Positions 1 to 7,110 of a stretch of 64,000 nt of DNA are shown here, piece after piece. The notes beneath the pieces were generated by a model. It was not told where the DNA came from, made no database searches, and worked only from the letters and a program-made list of their open reading frames with translations. Made by a program: the position numbers and the translations under genes. The stretch is from Bacillus sp. FJAT-25509. Its GTDB lineage: Bacteria > Bacillota > Bacilli > Bacillales > Bacillaceae_G. The stretch lies in contig NZ_LJIZ01000003.1 in assembly GCF_001420605.1 (NCBI RefSeq), positions 124,001 through 188,000 on the forward strand, in the 5' to 3' direction. Within the stretch, counting starts at the first letter, position 1; every line of letters starts with the position of its first letter.

Positions 1-1062
1 AAAACAGTTGAAAGCTATAATGACTTACCAAAATTATATAATCAATGGTGCTCAGTTGTACGTTGGGAAAAAACAACAAGACCATTTTTAAGAACGACTG
101 AATTCTTATGGCAAGAAGGTCATACAGCACATGCAACCGCTGAAGAAGCACAAGCAGAAACAATCCAAATGCTAAATGTTTATGCTAATTTCTTAGAAGA
201 CTTCTTAGCAATTCCTGTTATTAAAGGTCAAAAAACAGAAAAAGAAAAATTCGCTGGTGCAAAAGCTACTTATACAATTGAAAGCTTAATGCACGATGGG
301 AAAGCATTACAAAGTGGTACATCTCATAACTTTGGAGATGGATTTGCAAAAGCATTTGATATTCAATACACAGATAAAAACTCTAAAAGACAATATGTAC
401 ACCAAACTTCTTGGGGTATGACAACAAGAGTAATCGGCGCATTAATTATGGTTCACGGTGATAACAGCGGATTAGTATTACCTCCAAAAGTTGCTCCAAC
501 TCAAGTAATGGTCATTCCAATTGCTCAACATAAAGAAGGCGTTATTGAAAAAGCAACTGAATTAAAAAACCGTATTTCAAAAATTGCTCGAGTAAAAATT
601 GATACTTCTGATAAGATGCCAGGCTGGAAATTTAACGAATATGAAATGAAAGGAATTCCAGTTCGTGTTGAAATTGGCCCAAAAGATATCGAAAAGAATC
701 AAGCAGTTTTAGTAAGACGTGACACGCGAGAAAAAACGATCGTTTCATTAGACGCTTTAGAAGAAAATATTACAAAATTACTTGAAGAAATCCAAATAGC
801 TCTATACGAAAAAGCATTAAACAACCGTACAGAAAAAACATTTGAAGCTACATCTATGGATGAGTTAAAACAAATCAGTGAAGAAAAACAAGGCTTTATT
901 AAGGCAATGTGGTGCGGGGATCTTGCATGTGAAGAACAAATTAAAGAAGAAGCTGGGTTAACATCTAGATGTATACCATTTGAACAAGAACAAATTTCTG
1001 ATACATGTGTATGCTGTGCAAAGAAAACGGATGTAATGGTTTATTGGGGTAAAGCTTACTAA
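1..1062 (+). CDS. proS: Prolyl-tRNA synthetase, C-terminal 353 residues (5' end outside window)
   Basis: Class II aminoacyl-tRNA synthetase that charges tRNA-Pro in the cytoplasm. The reading frame is open from base 1, so the N-terminal catalytic half lies outside. The visible part has [20 protein letters not shown], the class II motif region with its Arg, then the histidine-rich strand [16 protein letters not shown], the anticodon-binding domain (from about [15 protein letters not shown]) and the C-terminal zinc-binding extension with Cys residues in [11 protein letters not shown] and DTCVCCAKK, ending in Tyr. That C-terminal domain and terminal Tyr are typical of the archaeal/eukaryotic-type ProS (ProS type 3), which many Bacillus carry besides the bacterial type. 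The next gene follows after 38 bp. Confidence 0.97.
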   Translation, partial: KTVESYNDLPKLYNQWCSVVRWEKTTRPFLRTTEFLWQEGHTAHATAEEAQAETIQMLNVYANFLEDFLAIPVIKGQKTEKEKFAGAKATYTIESLMHDGKALQSGTSHNFGDGFAKAFDIQYTDKNSKRQYVHQTSWGMTTRVIGALIMVHGDNSGLVLPPKVAPTQVMVIPIAQHKEGVIEKATELKNRISKIARVKIDTSDKMPGWKFNEYEMKGIPVRVEIGPKDIEKNQAVLVRRDTREKTIVSLDALEENITKLLEEIQIALYEKALNNRTEKTFEATSMDELKQISEEKQGFIKAMWCGDLACEEQIKEEAGLTSRCIPFEQEQISDTCVCCAKKTDVMVYWGKAY

Positions 1063-1100
1063 TTAAAAATCAATCTATATAAAACGAAGAAGGTGAATGA

Positions 1101-1460
1101 ATGATGGAAGGTTTACATTTTTTAAAAGAGCATCTATGTATGTTAGAAGAAAAATTGCTTAAACCAGAGATTCGCACTTCACAAACTGAATTAAAAAATT
1201 TACTAGCTGATGAATTTTTTGAATTCGGGAGTTCAGGAAGAGTTTTATATAAAGATGATCAATTAGAAAATGGCATTGGAATCGTAAAAATGACATTAAG
1301 TGATTTTGAAATTCATCCATTATCAGAAGAAATTACCTTAGTGACTTATCGAATATTTAATGAAGTAAAAAAACAACATTCCTTACGTAATTCAATTTGG
1401 AAGTTTAAAGATGGTCAATGGAAGATGTATTTCCATCAGGGTACACCAACAGAGTTTTAG
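1101..1460 (+). CDS. DUF4440/SnoaL-like small protein
   Basis: A 119-residue soluble protein with the NTF2-like pattern of DUF4440: an N-terminal helix (HFLKEHLCMLEEKLL), then LLADEFFEFGSSGRVLYKD, then beta strands ending in WKMYFHQGTPT. DUF4440 proteins form a cone-shaped fold used both as small enzymes and as ligand binders, so no reaction can be given. There are two adjacent ATG codons (1101 and 1104); the GAAGGTG ribosome-binding site fits either. It lies 38 bp after proS with no visible terminator between, so it may be read through from proS. A terminator hairpin follows. Confidence 0.75.
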   Translation: MMEGLHFLKEHLCMLEEKLLKPEIRTSQTELKNLLADEFFEFGSSGRVLYKDDQLENGIGIVKMTLSDFEIHPLSEEITLVTYRIFNEVKKQHSLRNSIWKFKDGQWKMYFHQGTPTEF

Positions 1461-1483
1461 GTAAATTTATAAGTAAAATAATC

Positions 1484-1519
1484 AAAAGAGCACGAATCCT
1501 TCGATTTGTGTTCTTTTTG
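1484..1519 (+). terminator. Rho-independent terminator after the DUF4440 gene
   Basis: Imperfect stem of AAGAGCACGAA with TTTGTGTTCTT (one or two G-T pairs) followed by a run of T. Confidence 0.7.
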
Positions 1520-1616
1520 TTAGATAGATCATTTAATTTTCTCTAATTTCTCAATATCAAATTATTTCCAAGTTTGTGGTAAGATAATGTAAGAATGATT
1601 AGGTAAGGAGAACAAA

Positions 1617-1847
1617 ATGTATTTAACAATTAAAGAAACAGCGGAATACTTAGATCTTGAAGAATCCTATATAAACCAATTAATTCAAGAACGAAAAATA
1701 AGAGCAGTCCATGATGGTGAGCAATATTTAATCTACAAAGAGCAATTTAATAATCATTTAGAACAAATGGAAAAAGCAAAAAAAATGATTGCTGATTACT
1801 ATAACGAACCAATTCCTGAAGACCCAGACGTAAAAGACGAAGACTAA
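1617..1847 (+). CDS. Small excisionase-type helix-turn-helix DNA-binding protein
   Basis: A 76-residue protein. The N-terminal half, MYLTIKETAEYLDLEESYIN followed by QLIQERKIRAVHDGEQYLIY, is the MerR/excisionase winged-helix pattern (helix-turn-helix then a wing giving 'I.A.. .G..Y.I'). The C-terminal part is helical and then acidic (PIPEDPDVKDED). AGGTAAGGAGA is the ribosome-binding site. Such proteins occur as standalone regulators in Bacillus as well as in phages; no phage gene or attachment site is seen nearby. The target is unknown. A weak hairpin (TTGTAA with TTACAA, then T-rich) follows at about 1863-1905. Confidence 0.75.
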   Translation: MYLTIKETAEYLDLEESYINQLIQERKIRAVHDGEQYLIYKEQFNNHLEQMEKAKKMIADYYNEPIPEDPDVKDED

Positions 1848-2074
1848 CATAAATTCAGATTGTAAGAGGGTTGCTATTACAAGTTACTTTTTTCGATCTG
1901 ATTTTTTGCGTTTTTATGTTTTAAATGAAATTCAACAAAAATTTATTAACTGGAAATAATTCACAATTGATTACTTCATACAAATTGTATACATTATTAT
2001 CATAAGTATTTTTTAAAACTTTCTGACTTATATTTAATGAAAAATTCAAAAGTTACTTTAAGGAGTGTTATACA

Positions 2075-2224
2075 GTGAAAAAGGGAGTAATGATGATTGT
2101 CCCCATCCTTATAACAATATCGATCGGTTTAAGTATGAATAATGCTTATCACGAAATGATCTATTCAGGAGTAGGAGAAGGTTTTACTGATTTTGTTAAA
2201 TATTTAGTACATGGACTTTTCTAG
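2075..2224 (+). CDS. Very small single-pass membrane or secreted protein (49 aa)
   Basis: A GTG-started reading frame of 49 codons with a good ribosome-binding site (AAGGAGTG, 7 bases before the GTG). The product starts MKKGVMMIVPILITISIGLS, a charged start followed by a hydrophobic segment, and ends in a short amphipathic tail (YSGVGEGFTDFVKYLVHGLF). A strong terminator follows within 30 bp, which supports a separate small transcription unit. I do not recognise the family. The hydrophobic part could be a signal peptide or a membrane anchor. Confidence 0.55.
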   Translation: MKKGVMMIVPILITISIGLSMNNAYHEMIYSGVGEGFTDFVKYLVHGLF

Positions 2225-2253
2225 TAGTTATTCTATATTGATTTTAGTAAATA

Positions 2254-2292
2254 AATTCCCTGTCTCCATAATGGATACAGGGATATTTTTTT
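2254..2292 (+). terminator. Terminator after the 49-aa protein gene
   Basis: Stem ATTCCCTGT with ACAGGGAT and a run of seven T. Confidence 0.8.
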
Positions 2293-2681
2293 GTATTTAG
2301 TTGTTCTAAATTTGTAACATTTATAGACGTCCAAAAAAATAAATCAATGTTATTATACAAATGAAAGGACCTCGTTCAAGTCTTTTCCCTTTTGTTTAGC
2401 CCTATTGTACTTGCTCGTAAATATTAGTGCGCTTTTTTCTCATTATTTTATTTTTCCTTAATAAAAAAAAATTTTATTAAAAAAGTGTTGTAAAATTAAA
2501 TGTATCATGAAGCGAGTTTTAATAATTAAGTATAGAACTTTTTATTTGTTGGACAAAATTCAACCTAAGATTTTAAAAAGTTGTCACAAATTACTTTTTA
2601 ACATTGTGTACAATAAATACACGATACCCTTATGCACTACATAGCTGAACTCTTTATTCAGAAATAAAAGGAGTGTTTAAT
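2293..2681. other. Intergenic region without a recognised gene
   Basis: About 390 AT-rich bases. It holds an AT-only hairpin at about 2458-2480 (TTAATAAAA with TTTTATTAA) and, at about 2610-2630, a small inverted repeat GTGTA...TACAC near a possible -10 (TACAAT) for the gene at 2682. No reading frame with a ribosome-binding site was found. Confidence 0.5.
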
Positions 2682-2987
2682 ATGTCCAATCTGTTTGACG
2701 ATTTTTTTAGAGGCGGTTTTAAAGAGAGTGATTTTGGCAATATATTTTCAAAAGTTATGATACTTGAAGATGTTCATCAAAATTCAGAAGATGAGGATTT
2801 CTTCAAATTAAATAACTACGTAGATAAATCTCTTTTTACTCAAGAAGTCTATGACAAGTTGAATCATAACGAAGTAGAATGTAAACCTATAGACCTTTCT
2901 CCAAGATTTGGAAAAGATCTTATTTGGGCAAAATGGCTATTGAGAAAGTTAAGGGAAATAAATCAAAAAGAGTATAAGAATATTTAA
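2682..2987 (+). CDS. Hypothetical protein of 101 aa
   Basis: A soluble, mixed-charge protein beginning MSNLFDDFFRGGFKESDFGN and ending in a basic helix (LRKLREINQKEYKNI). The frame could start 9 bases earlier at a GTG, but AAAGGAG sits right at that codon and 8 bases before the ATG at 2682, so the ATG is taken. The family is not recognised. A strong terminator directly follows, so it is monocistronic. Confidence 0.6.
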   Translation: MSNLFDDFFRGGFKESDFGNIFSKVMILEDVHQNSEDEDFFKLNNYVDKSLFTQEVYDKLNHNEVECKPIDLSPRFGKDLIWAKWLLRKLREINQKEYKNI

Positions 2988-2992
2988 TACTA

Positions 2993-3030
2993 ATGCCCCT
3001 GAATTCATAATTGGATCAGGGGCATTTTCA
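2993..3030 (+). terminator. Strong rho-independent terminator
   Basis: Perfect 9-bp stem TGCCCCTGA with TCAGGGGCA, followed by TTTTC. Confidence 0.85.
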
Positions 3031-3189
3031 TTTAAGCGATTAAACAACAATAAGCTTACTAGTTTTGACCAAATTACATGTGAGAAAGTAATTAAAGTGT
3101 ATTTACAAACTTAAAAATTTGTTATTCAACTGTCGCATGCATTATTTCAACAAGAAATAGCTTAGAGTGATGAATTTCGAGGTACTTAA

Positions 3190-3226
3190 AAAGCAGTGTG
3201 AATTCGTATTTGAATTCCACTGCTTA
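3190..3226. repeat. Orphan long hairpin
   Basis: AAGCAGTGTGAATTC and GAATTCCACTGCTT pair with one bulged base around a short loop, followed by ATTTTAT. It lies 200 bp after the preceding gene, next to insertion-sequence debris. It may be the terminator of a lost gene. Confidence 0.5.
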
Positions 3227-3290
3227 TTTTATAGGTAGAAAACAGCTACATCAAGCTTTAGAATTATTTGCTTCTATGTACAGAAAATGA

Positions 3291-3578
3291 TTTACCAACT
3301 GCTTCAAGAAGTTATTAAAAGAATGTCTTCAGGAAGTGAAAAAACTGGGTTTAATTCAATCAATGTCTAGACGTGGAAACTGTTGGGATAACGCACCACA
3401 AGAATTATTCTTTGGCCATTTTAAAGATGATGCCTCTATTAAGTCATGTCAAAAATTTGATGAGCTCAATAAAGAAATAAAACATTATATGAAGTATTAC
3501 AATCATTATAGATATCAGTGGAAATTAAAGAAGATCACCCCTGTACAATACAGAAATCATCTCCTTAAAACAGCATAA
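3291..3578 (+). pseudogene. IS3-family (IS150-type) transposase OrfB, C-terminal fragment
   Basis: Remnant of a DDE transposase. The C-terminal third is clear: SMSRRGNCWDNAPQELFFGH, carrying the last acidic catalytic Glu of the DDE triad region, then YNHYRYQWKLKKITPVQYRN, the family's closing motif. The frame is open only from a TGA at 3288, and the region with the first two catalytic Asp residues is missing, so it cannot be active. Just downstream, TGTCCTTTACAAAGGGTACA at about 3591-3610 resembles an IS3-family end. No matching left end or first reading frame was found. Confidence 0.85.
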
Positions 3579-3665
3579 ACTTTTTTTCAATGTCCTTTAC
3601 AAAGGGTACATTTTAAAATTTAGATATCCTTTATTTATAGTGATGAATTATTTTTGGACTTTACA

Positions 3666-3917
3666 TCAACGTTTATTCAAATTCTCCTGAGCCATCCTAA
3701 CTAATTCCTTCACCATACTCCCACCAATACGCCCGCCAACTTTACCATTTTCATGAGACGTTAAATTACCATTATATCCTTTCGTTAAAGGAACCCCTAC
3801 TTCTTCAGCAGCTTCGAACTTAGCATCTTCAGGATTAGATGTATGCATCACTTTAGCTTTTAAAGCATCTAATGCTTTTCTAGATTCAGGAACTAAGATT
3901 TTATTTTTTCTACTCAT
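3666..3917 (-). CDS. Alpha/beta-type small acid-soluble spore protein (SASP)
   Basis: An 83-residue DNA-binding spore protein that coats the forespore chromosome, protects it from UV and is degraded at germination. The family signatures are visible: FEAAEEVGVPLTKGYNGNLT holding the GPR protease-site region, and GKVGGRIGGSMVKELVRMAQ, the DNA-binding helix segment. The longer frame begins at a GTG 9 bases upstream, but AAGGAG lies 8 bases before the ATG at 3917, so that start is used. N-terminal MSRKNKILVPESRKALDALK is slightly longer and more basic than in the major SspA/B types. Expression in the forespore under sigma-G is expected from the family; I could not define the promoter. Confidence 0.95.
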   Translation of the reverse strand: MSRKNKILVPESRKALDALKAKVMHTSNPEDAKFEAAEEVGVPLTKGYNGNLTSHENGKVGGRIGGSMVKELVRMAQENLNKR

Positions 3918-4048
3918 CAAACCCACTCCTTTTAGTTGTAGATTTCCCGTTTATTGATTTTTTTAATTATGGAAATAATTGCTATAAAATAGGGAATGTT
4001 ACATAATGAAGACATGCGTTGATTAATCGATCTAAAAGGAGAATGATG

Positions 4049-4456
4049 ATGAAATCTTTTAATGTAACTTTTCACAAAGAAGATAATGTAGATAATATGT
4101 TAATCCAAAAATTGAATGATGAGGAATACCATAAGTCTACTGAAGGTGGAACTAGACATTTATTCGAAATCGATACGAATATAGGCTTTTTTGTGTTTCT
4201 AGATTCAGAGGATACTGAAGGAAATGTATCTCATTTAGTCCTTCAATATAATGAAGAAGATGAAGAACCAGTTGCTTGCTATTCTTTTGCGATGAAAGAT
4301 TTTTATGAATTCATGGCTTTATATTTAAATGATTTAGAATTCGTTGATGAAACTTCTGAAGAAGAAGAAGTTGAACTGGATGCTTCTAGTTCAATTCATC
4401 ATTTAGTTCATCTTTTATTCCATGTAATTGAAGAAGGCGAAGATTTAGAAGTATAA
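4049..4456 (+). CDS. Acidic hypothetical protein of 135 aa
   Basis: A soluble, strongly acidic protein with a run SEEEEVELDAS near the C-terminus and a histidine-containing helix HHLVHLLFHVIEEGEDLEV at the end. The frame can start at a TTG at 4019, but AAAAGGAG ends 7 bases before the third of three consecutive ATG codons, giving MKSFNVTFHKEDNVDNML. No enzyme motif or membrane segment is seen and the family is not recognised. A strong terminator lies 130 bp downstream. Confidence 0.6.
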   Translation: MKSFNVTFHKEDNVDNMLIQKLNDEEYHKSTEGGTRHLFEIDTNIGFFVFLDSEDTEGNVSHLVLQYNEEDEEPVACYSFAMKDFYEFMALYLNDLEFVDETSEEEEVELDASSSIHHLVHLLFHVIEEGEDLEV

Positions 4457-4586
4457 ACTTCCAAATAAATGTATATCCTTCCAAAAAATACCGTATTTGT
4501 ATATTTGTAATTGAGTATTTATGCAAAAAAATGGAAGTTTCACGATTTTCAATTGGTTATTAATTTAAGACAATCGTTTTAACAAA

Positions 4587-4619
4587 AAGCTCTTGATATT
4601 TTTATCAAGAGCTTTTTTT
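4587..4619 (+). terminator. Strong terminator
   Basis: 11-bp stem AAGCTCTTGAT with ATCAAGAGCTT, loop ATTTT, then seven T. Confidence 0.85.
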
Positions 4620-4737
4620 ATTTTAAAGATTCTACTCAATCTATCATAAATAACTTTCGACTCAAGTAGAATTTATACAAGGATATTTACAGAGGAACTT
4701 GTTTAAAAAATAAAAAGTAGAATAGGAGTCGATCATA

Positions 4738-5643
4738 TTGAACCTACCACAGTCTGTATTTATAAAAGAAATTGGACCTCGTATTAATTTTCAATATGGA
4801 TCACGATTATCTATTGACCAAAAATTACAATGGATTAATTATCTTATTGATAGTGGATTAAATCACATCGAAGTATCCACTCTAATGAATTTTCCGAATA
4901 AACAACAGTTTAGTGAAGCTACCGAATTAGTATTGAAGCTAAAAAGAGATCATCATATTACATATGGAGTATTAGTACCAAATAAAAGAAGTTTAATGAG
5001 AGCATTTGTAGTAGATGCAGATGAAATAAACTTTTTTATATCAACAAGTGAAACATATAATGTTAATATTAAAAACTGCTCGATCAATCAATCACTGAAA
5101 GATATAAAAGAGATGACTAAAGTAACAAAAGATTATGAAAAGCTTACTCGAGCTTATATTACAACGGTATTTGGCTATCACGATGAAAAAGTAAGTCATC
5201 AAAAAGCAATCGACTTGGCATTGCGATTATTAGATGATGGAGTGGAAATGATATCGTTTGTTGATACTGCAGGCAAAGCAACACCTCTTCAAGTTAAGTT
5301 GTTTTTGGAGGATTTATTAATAAAAATACCGAAAGATCGTTGTTCGATGCAATTTTATAATACTTTTGGGAATGGCATTTCTAACATTTATACTTCTCTT
5401 TCATATGGGATTCAGCGGTTTGAATCAGCAAATGGAGGGTTCGGAGGGTGTTTTCCATCTAATGAACAAAATAGAATGATTGAAACGGAAGATTTAATAT
5501 CATTTTTACATCGACTTGAGATAACGACTGATGTTGACGAAGTAAAACTATTAGACGCTACAAACTATATTTCAAACGAATTAAAAGAAGAGCCTACTAG
5601 TAAGTTATTTTCAAGATTACCATCCAAAAAGCATCTAACATGA
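4738..5643 (+). CDS. HMG-CoA lyase-like TIM-barrel protein lacking the metal-binding residues
   Basis: A 301-residue protein of the HMGL-like (pyruvate carboxyltransferase domain) superfamily. The fold markers are clear: IKEIGPRINFQYG at the first strand, MISFVDTAGKATPLQVK in the middle, and the mobile loop GGFGGCFPS. In true HMG-CoA lyases the first motif reads GPRDGLQ with the metal-ligand Asp, and a late strand reads H-x-H-D-T-Y-G with two metal-ligand His. Here the Asp is Ile, and the late strand reads QFYNTFGNGISN, so both His are gone; Arg and the loop Cys are kept. It is therefore probably not a metal-dependent lyase. The start is TTG, with AGGAG 9 bases before it. It is followed by a terminator and uppP. 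Confidence 0.8.
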   Translation: MNLPQSVFIKEIGPRINFQYGSRLSIDQKLQWINYLIDSGLNHIEVSTLMNFPNKQQFSEATELVLKLKRDHHITYGVLVPNKRSLMRAFVVDADEINFFISTSETYNVNIKNCSINQSLKDIKEMTKVTKDYEKLTRAYITTVFGYHDEKVSHQKAIDLALRLLDDGVEMISFVDTAGKATPLQVKLFLEDLLIKIPKDRCSMQFYNTFGNGISNIYTSLSYGIQRFESANGGFGGCFPSNEQNRMIETEDLISFLHRLEITTDVDEVKLLDATNYISNELKEEPTSKLFSRLPSKKHLT

Positions 5644-5653
5644 TGCTTTTTTA
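5626..5653 (+). terminator. Terminator overlapping the end of the HMGL-like gene
   Basis: AAAAAGCATC pairs with GATGCTTTTT around TAACAT; the stem begins inside the last codons of the gene. Confidence 0.75.
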
Positions 5654-5732
5654 TTTTGTTTTTAATAATTAGGACAAGAATTGAAATTTTTTCGCATATA
5701 ATTTACTAATTTGAATGAAAGGAGAATTGATT

Positions 5733-6512
5733 ATGTCTAACATTGAAGCAATTATATTAGGCATCATTCAAGGGCTAACTGAATTTCTCCCGATCAGTAG
5801 TACAGGTCATTTATATATTGGTAGACATTTATTCGGGTTAGATGAGGCGGGCTTATTATTAGATACTCTAATGCATATTGGTACTTTATTAGCGGTGTTT
5901 GTTTTTTACAGTAAAGAATGGAAAGGTTTAATAAAAAAACCTTTTTCAAAATTAACTTTATTACTTTTTGTAGGAACATTACCCGCTGTAATAGTAGGCT
6001 TATTATTTAAAGATTTTTTTGATGAAATATCTGTTTCAGGTAAAACGATTGGGTGGGAGTTCATTTTTACTGGTATTATTTTGTTTATTGCTGATAAAAG
6101 GAGAAAAGGGAAGAAAACAATGGAGGAGTTAACATGGGTTGATGCCTTATTCATCGGTTCATTTCAAGCACTTGCTATTTTCCCAGCGGTTTCTCGTTCA
6201 GGATTAACAATTGCTGCTGCATTATTTAAAGGAATGGAACGTAAAAGCGCTGCTTATTTTTCGTTCTTACTATCTACCCCTGCAATCTTAGGTGGAATCA
6301 TCTTCCAAGGAAAAGATCTACTTGGCGGAAACGCGGAGCAAATTCCGTTTTTCCCTCTATTTCTTGGAACATTGGCTGCCGCTATATTCGGTTATTTAGC
6401 AATCAGTTGGATGATCAATTTATTAAAAAAACAATCACTGAATATTTTTGGCTATTATGTTATTTTTTTAGGGGTTAGTATTGTAGTGCTTCAGTATTTG
6501 AAGATATTTTAA
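5733..6512 (+). CDS. uppP: Undecaprenyl-diphosphatase (UppP/BacA family)
   Basis: Integral membrane phosphatase that recycles undecaprenyl pyrophosphate to the monophosphate carrier used for peptidoglycan and teichoic acid export; overproduction gives bacitracin tolerance. The two family signatures are present: GIIQGLTEFLPISSTGHL near the N-terminus (Glu and Ser-Ser-x-x-His active-site region) and GSFQALAIFPAVSRSGLTI (second, with SRSG). About eight hydrophobic segments fill the 259 residues, the usual size. AAAGGAG lies 8 bases before the ATG at 5733; an in-frame ATG 18 bases upstream lacks a binding site. A terminator follows. Confidence 0.95.
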   Translation: MSNIEAIILGIIQGLTEFLPISSTGHLYIGRHLFGLDEAGLLLDTLMHIGTLLAVFVFYSKEWKGLIKKPFSKLTLLLFVGTLPAVIVGLLFKDFFDEISVSGKTIGWEFIFTGIILFIADKRRKGKKTMEELTWVDALFIGSFQALAIFPAVSRSGLTIAAALFKGMERKSAAYFSFLLSTPAILGGIIFQGKDLLGGNAEQIPFFPLFLGTLAAAIFGYLAISWMINLLKKQSLNIFGYYVIFLGVSIVVLQYLKIF

Positions 6513-6534
6513 TACAAGTTATTGATACATAAAA

Positions 6535-6558
6535 GAGCAGAATCTTCTGCTTTTTTTT
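6535..6558 (+). terminator. Terminator after uppP
   Basis: AGCAGAA with TTCTGCT around a 2-base loop, followed by eight T. Confidence 0.75.
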
Positions 6559-6677
6559 ATTAAATTTGTGCCTTATTTATTCTGTTTATATTATTGGATA
6601 CTTTTAATAATTATTAGATTTCAAGTTACCAACTATTCGACTAAAATTAAAGTATCACCTTATAGGAGAAAAGACAT

Positions 6678-7097
6678 ATGCAGATTTTTATTACTTTAAA
6701 AAGTTTATCTAGACGAAAAGGATTTTTAGAAAAAACACCATTTGAAATTGAAAATAAACCAATAAACCTAGAAAAATTAATTGAGGAACTAATCTCAATT
6801 AATGTAAATTCATTTAATCAAAAAGAAATTGGAATTCCTTTTCTTCCTTATCTAACTGAGGACGAAATTAATTTGAAATCAACAGTCGGTAAGATTGGAT
6901 TTAATACGATCAATAATGATACGAATGCGAATGTCATTGAAGCAATTTCTACTGCATTACTAGCATTCCAAGACAGCCTATTTAAAGTATTCTTAAATGA
7001 TAAAGAAATAGAAAGCCTTCAAGAAAACATTGACTTACATGAAAATGACGAGTTTACATTTATAAAACTAACGATGCTGTCAGGCCGTATGTGGTAG
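6678..7097 (+). CDS. Small protein with a possible beta-grasp (MoaD/ThiS/ubiquitin-like) outline, upstream partner of the DUF4132 giant
   Basis: A 139-residue soluble protein I cannot assign to a named family. Its first strand-like segment is MQIFITLKSL, followed by a second (KTPFEIENKP) and a helix (INLEKLIEELISI). After a middle insertion it ends FKVFLNDKEIESLQENI then DLHENDEFTFIKLTMLSGRMW. The last part matches the C-terminal layout of MoaD/ThiS/ubiquitin-like beta-grasp proteins ('NG..I.....L..GDEV.FI....GG'), except that it finishes in GRMW, not GG. This fold call is inference from the pattern only. TAGGAGAA is the ribosome-binding site. The DUF4132 gene starts 13 bp after its stop, so the two are one operon. 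Confidence 0.6.
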   Translation: MQIFITLKSLSRRKGFLEKTPFEIENKPINLEKLIEELISINVNSFNQKEIGIPFLPYLTEDEINLKSTVGKIGFNTINNDTNANVIEAISTALLAFQDSLFKVFLNDKEIESLQENIDLHENDEFTFIKLTMLSGRMW

Positions 7098-7110
7098 AAA
7101 GGAATTTAAC

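Noticed and set aside
1617-1847. Prophage or integrative element signalled by the excisionase-like gene
   Set aside because: No integrase, attachment-site repeats or phage genes nearby; such small HTH genes are common in Bacillus chromosomes.
3920-3990. Possible sigma-G promoter (CATAATT) before the SASP gene
   Set aside because: No -35 element of the sigma-G type at 17-18 bases spacing.
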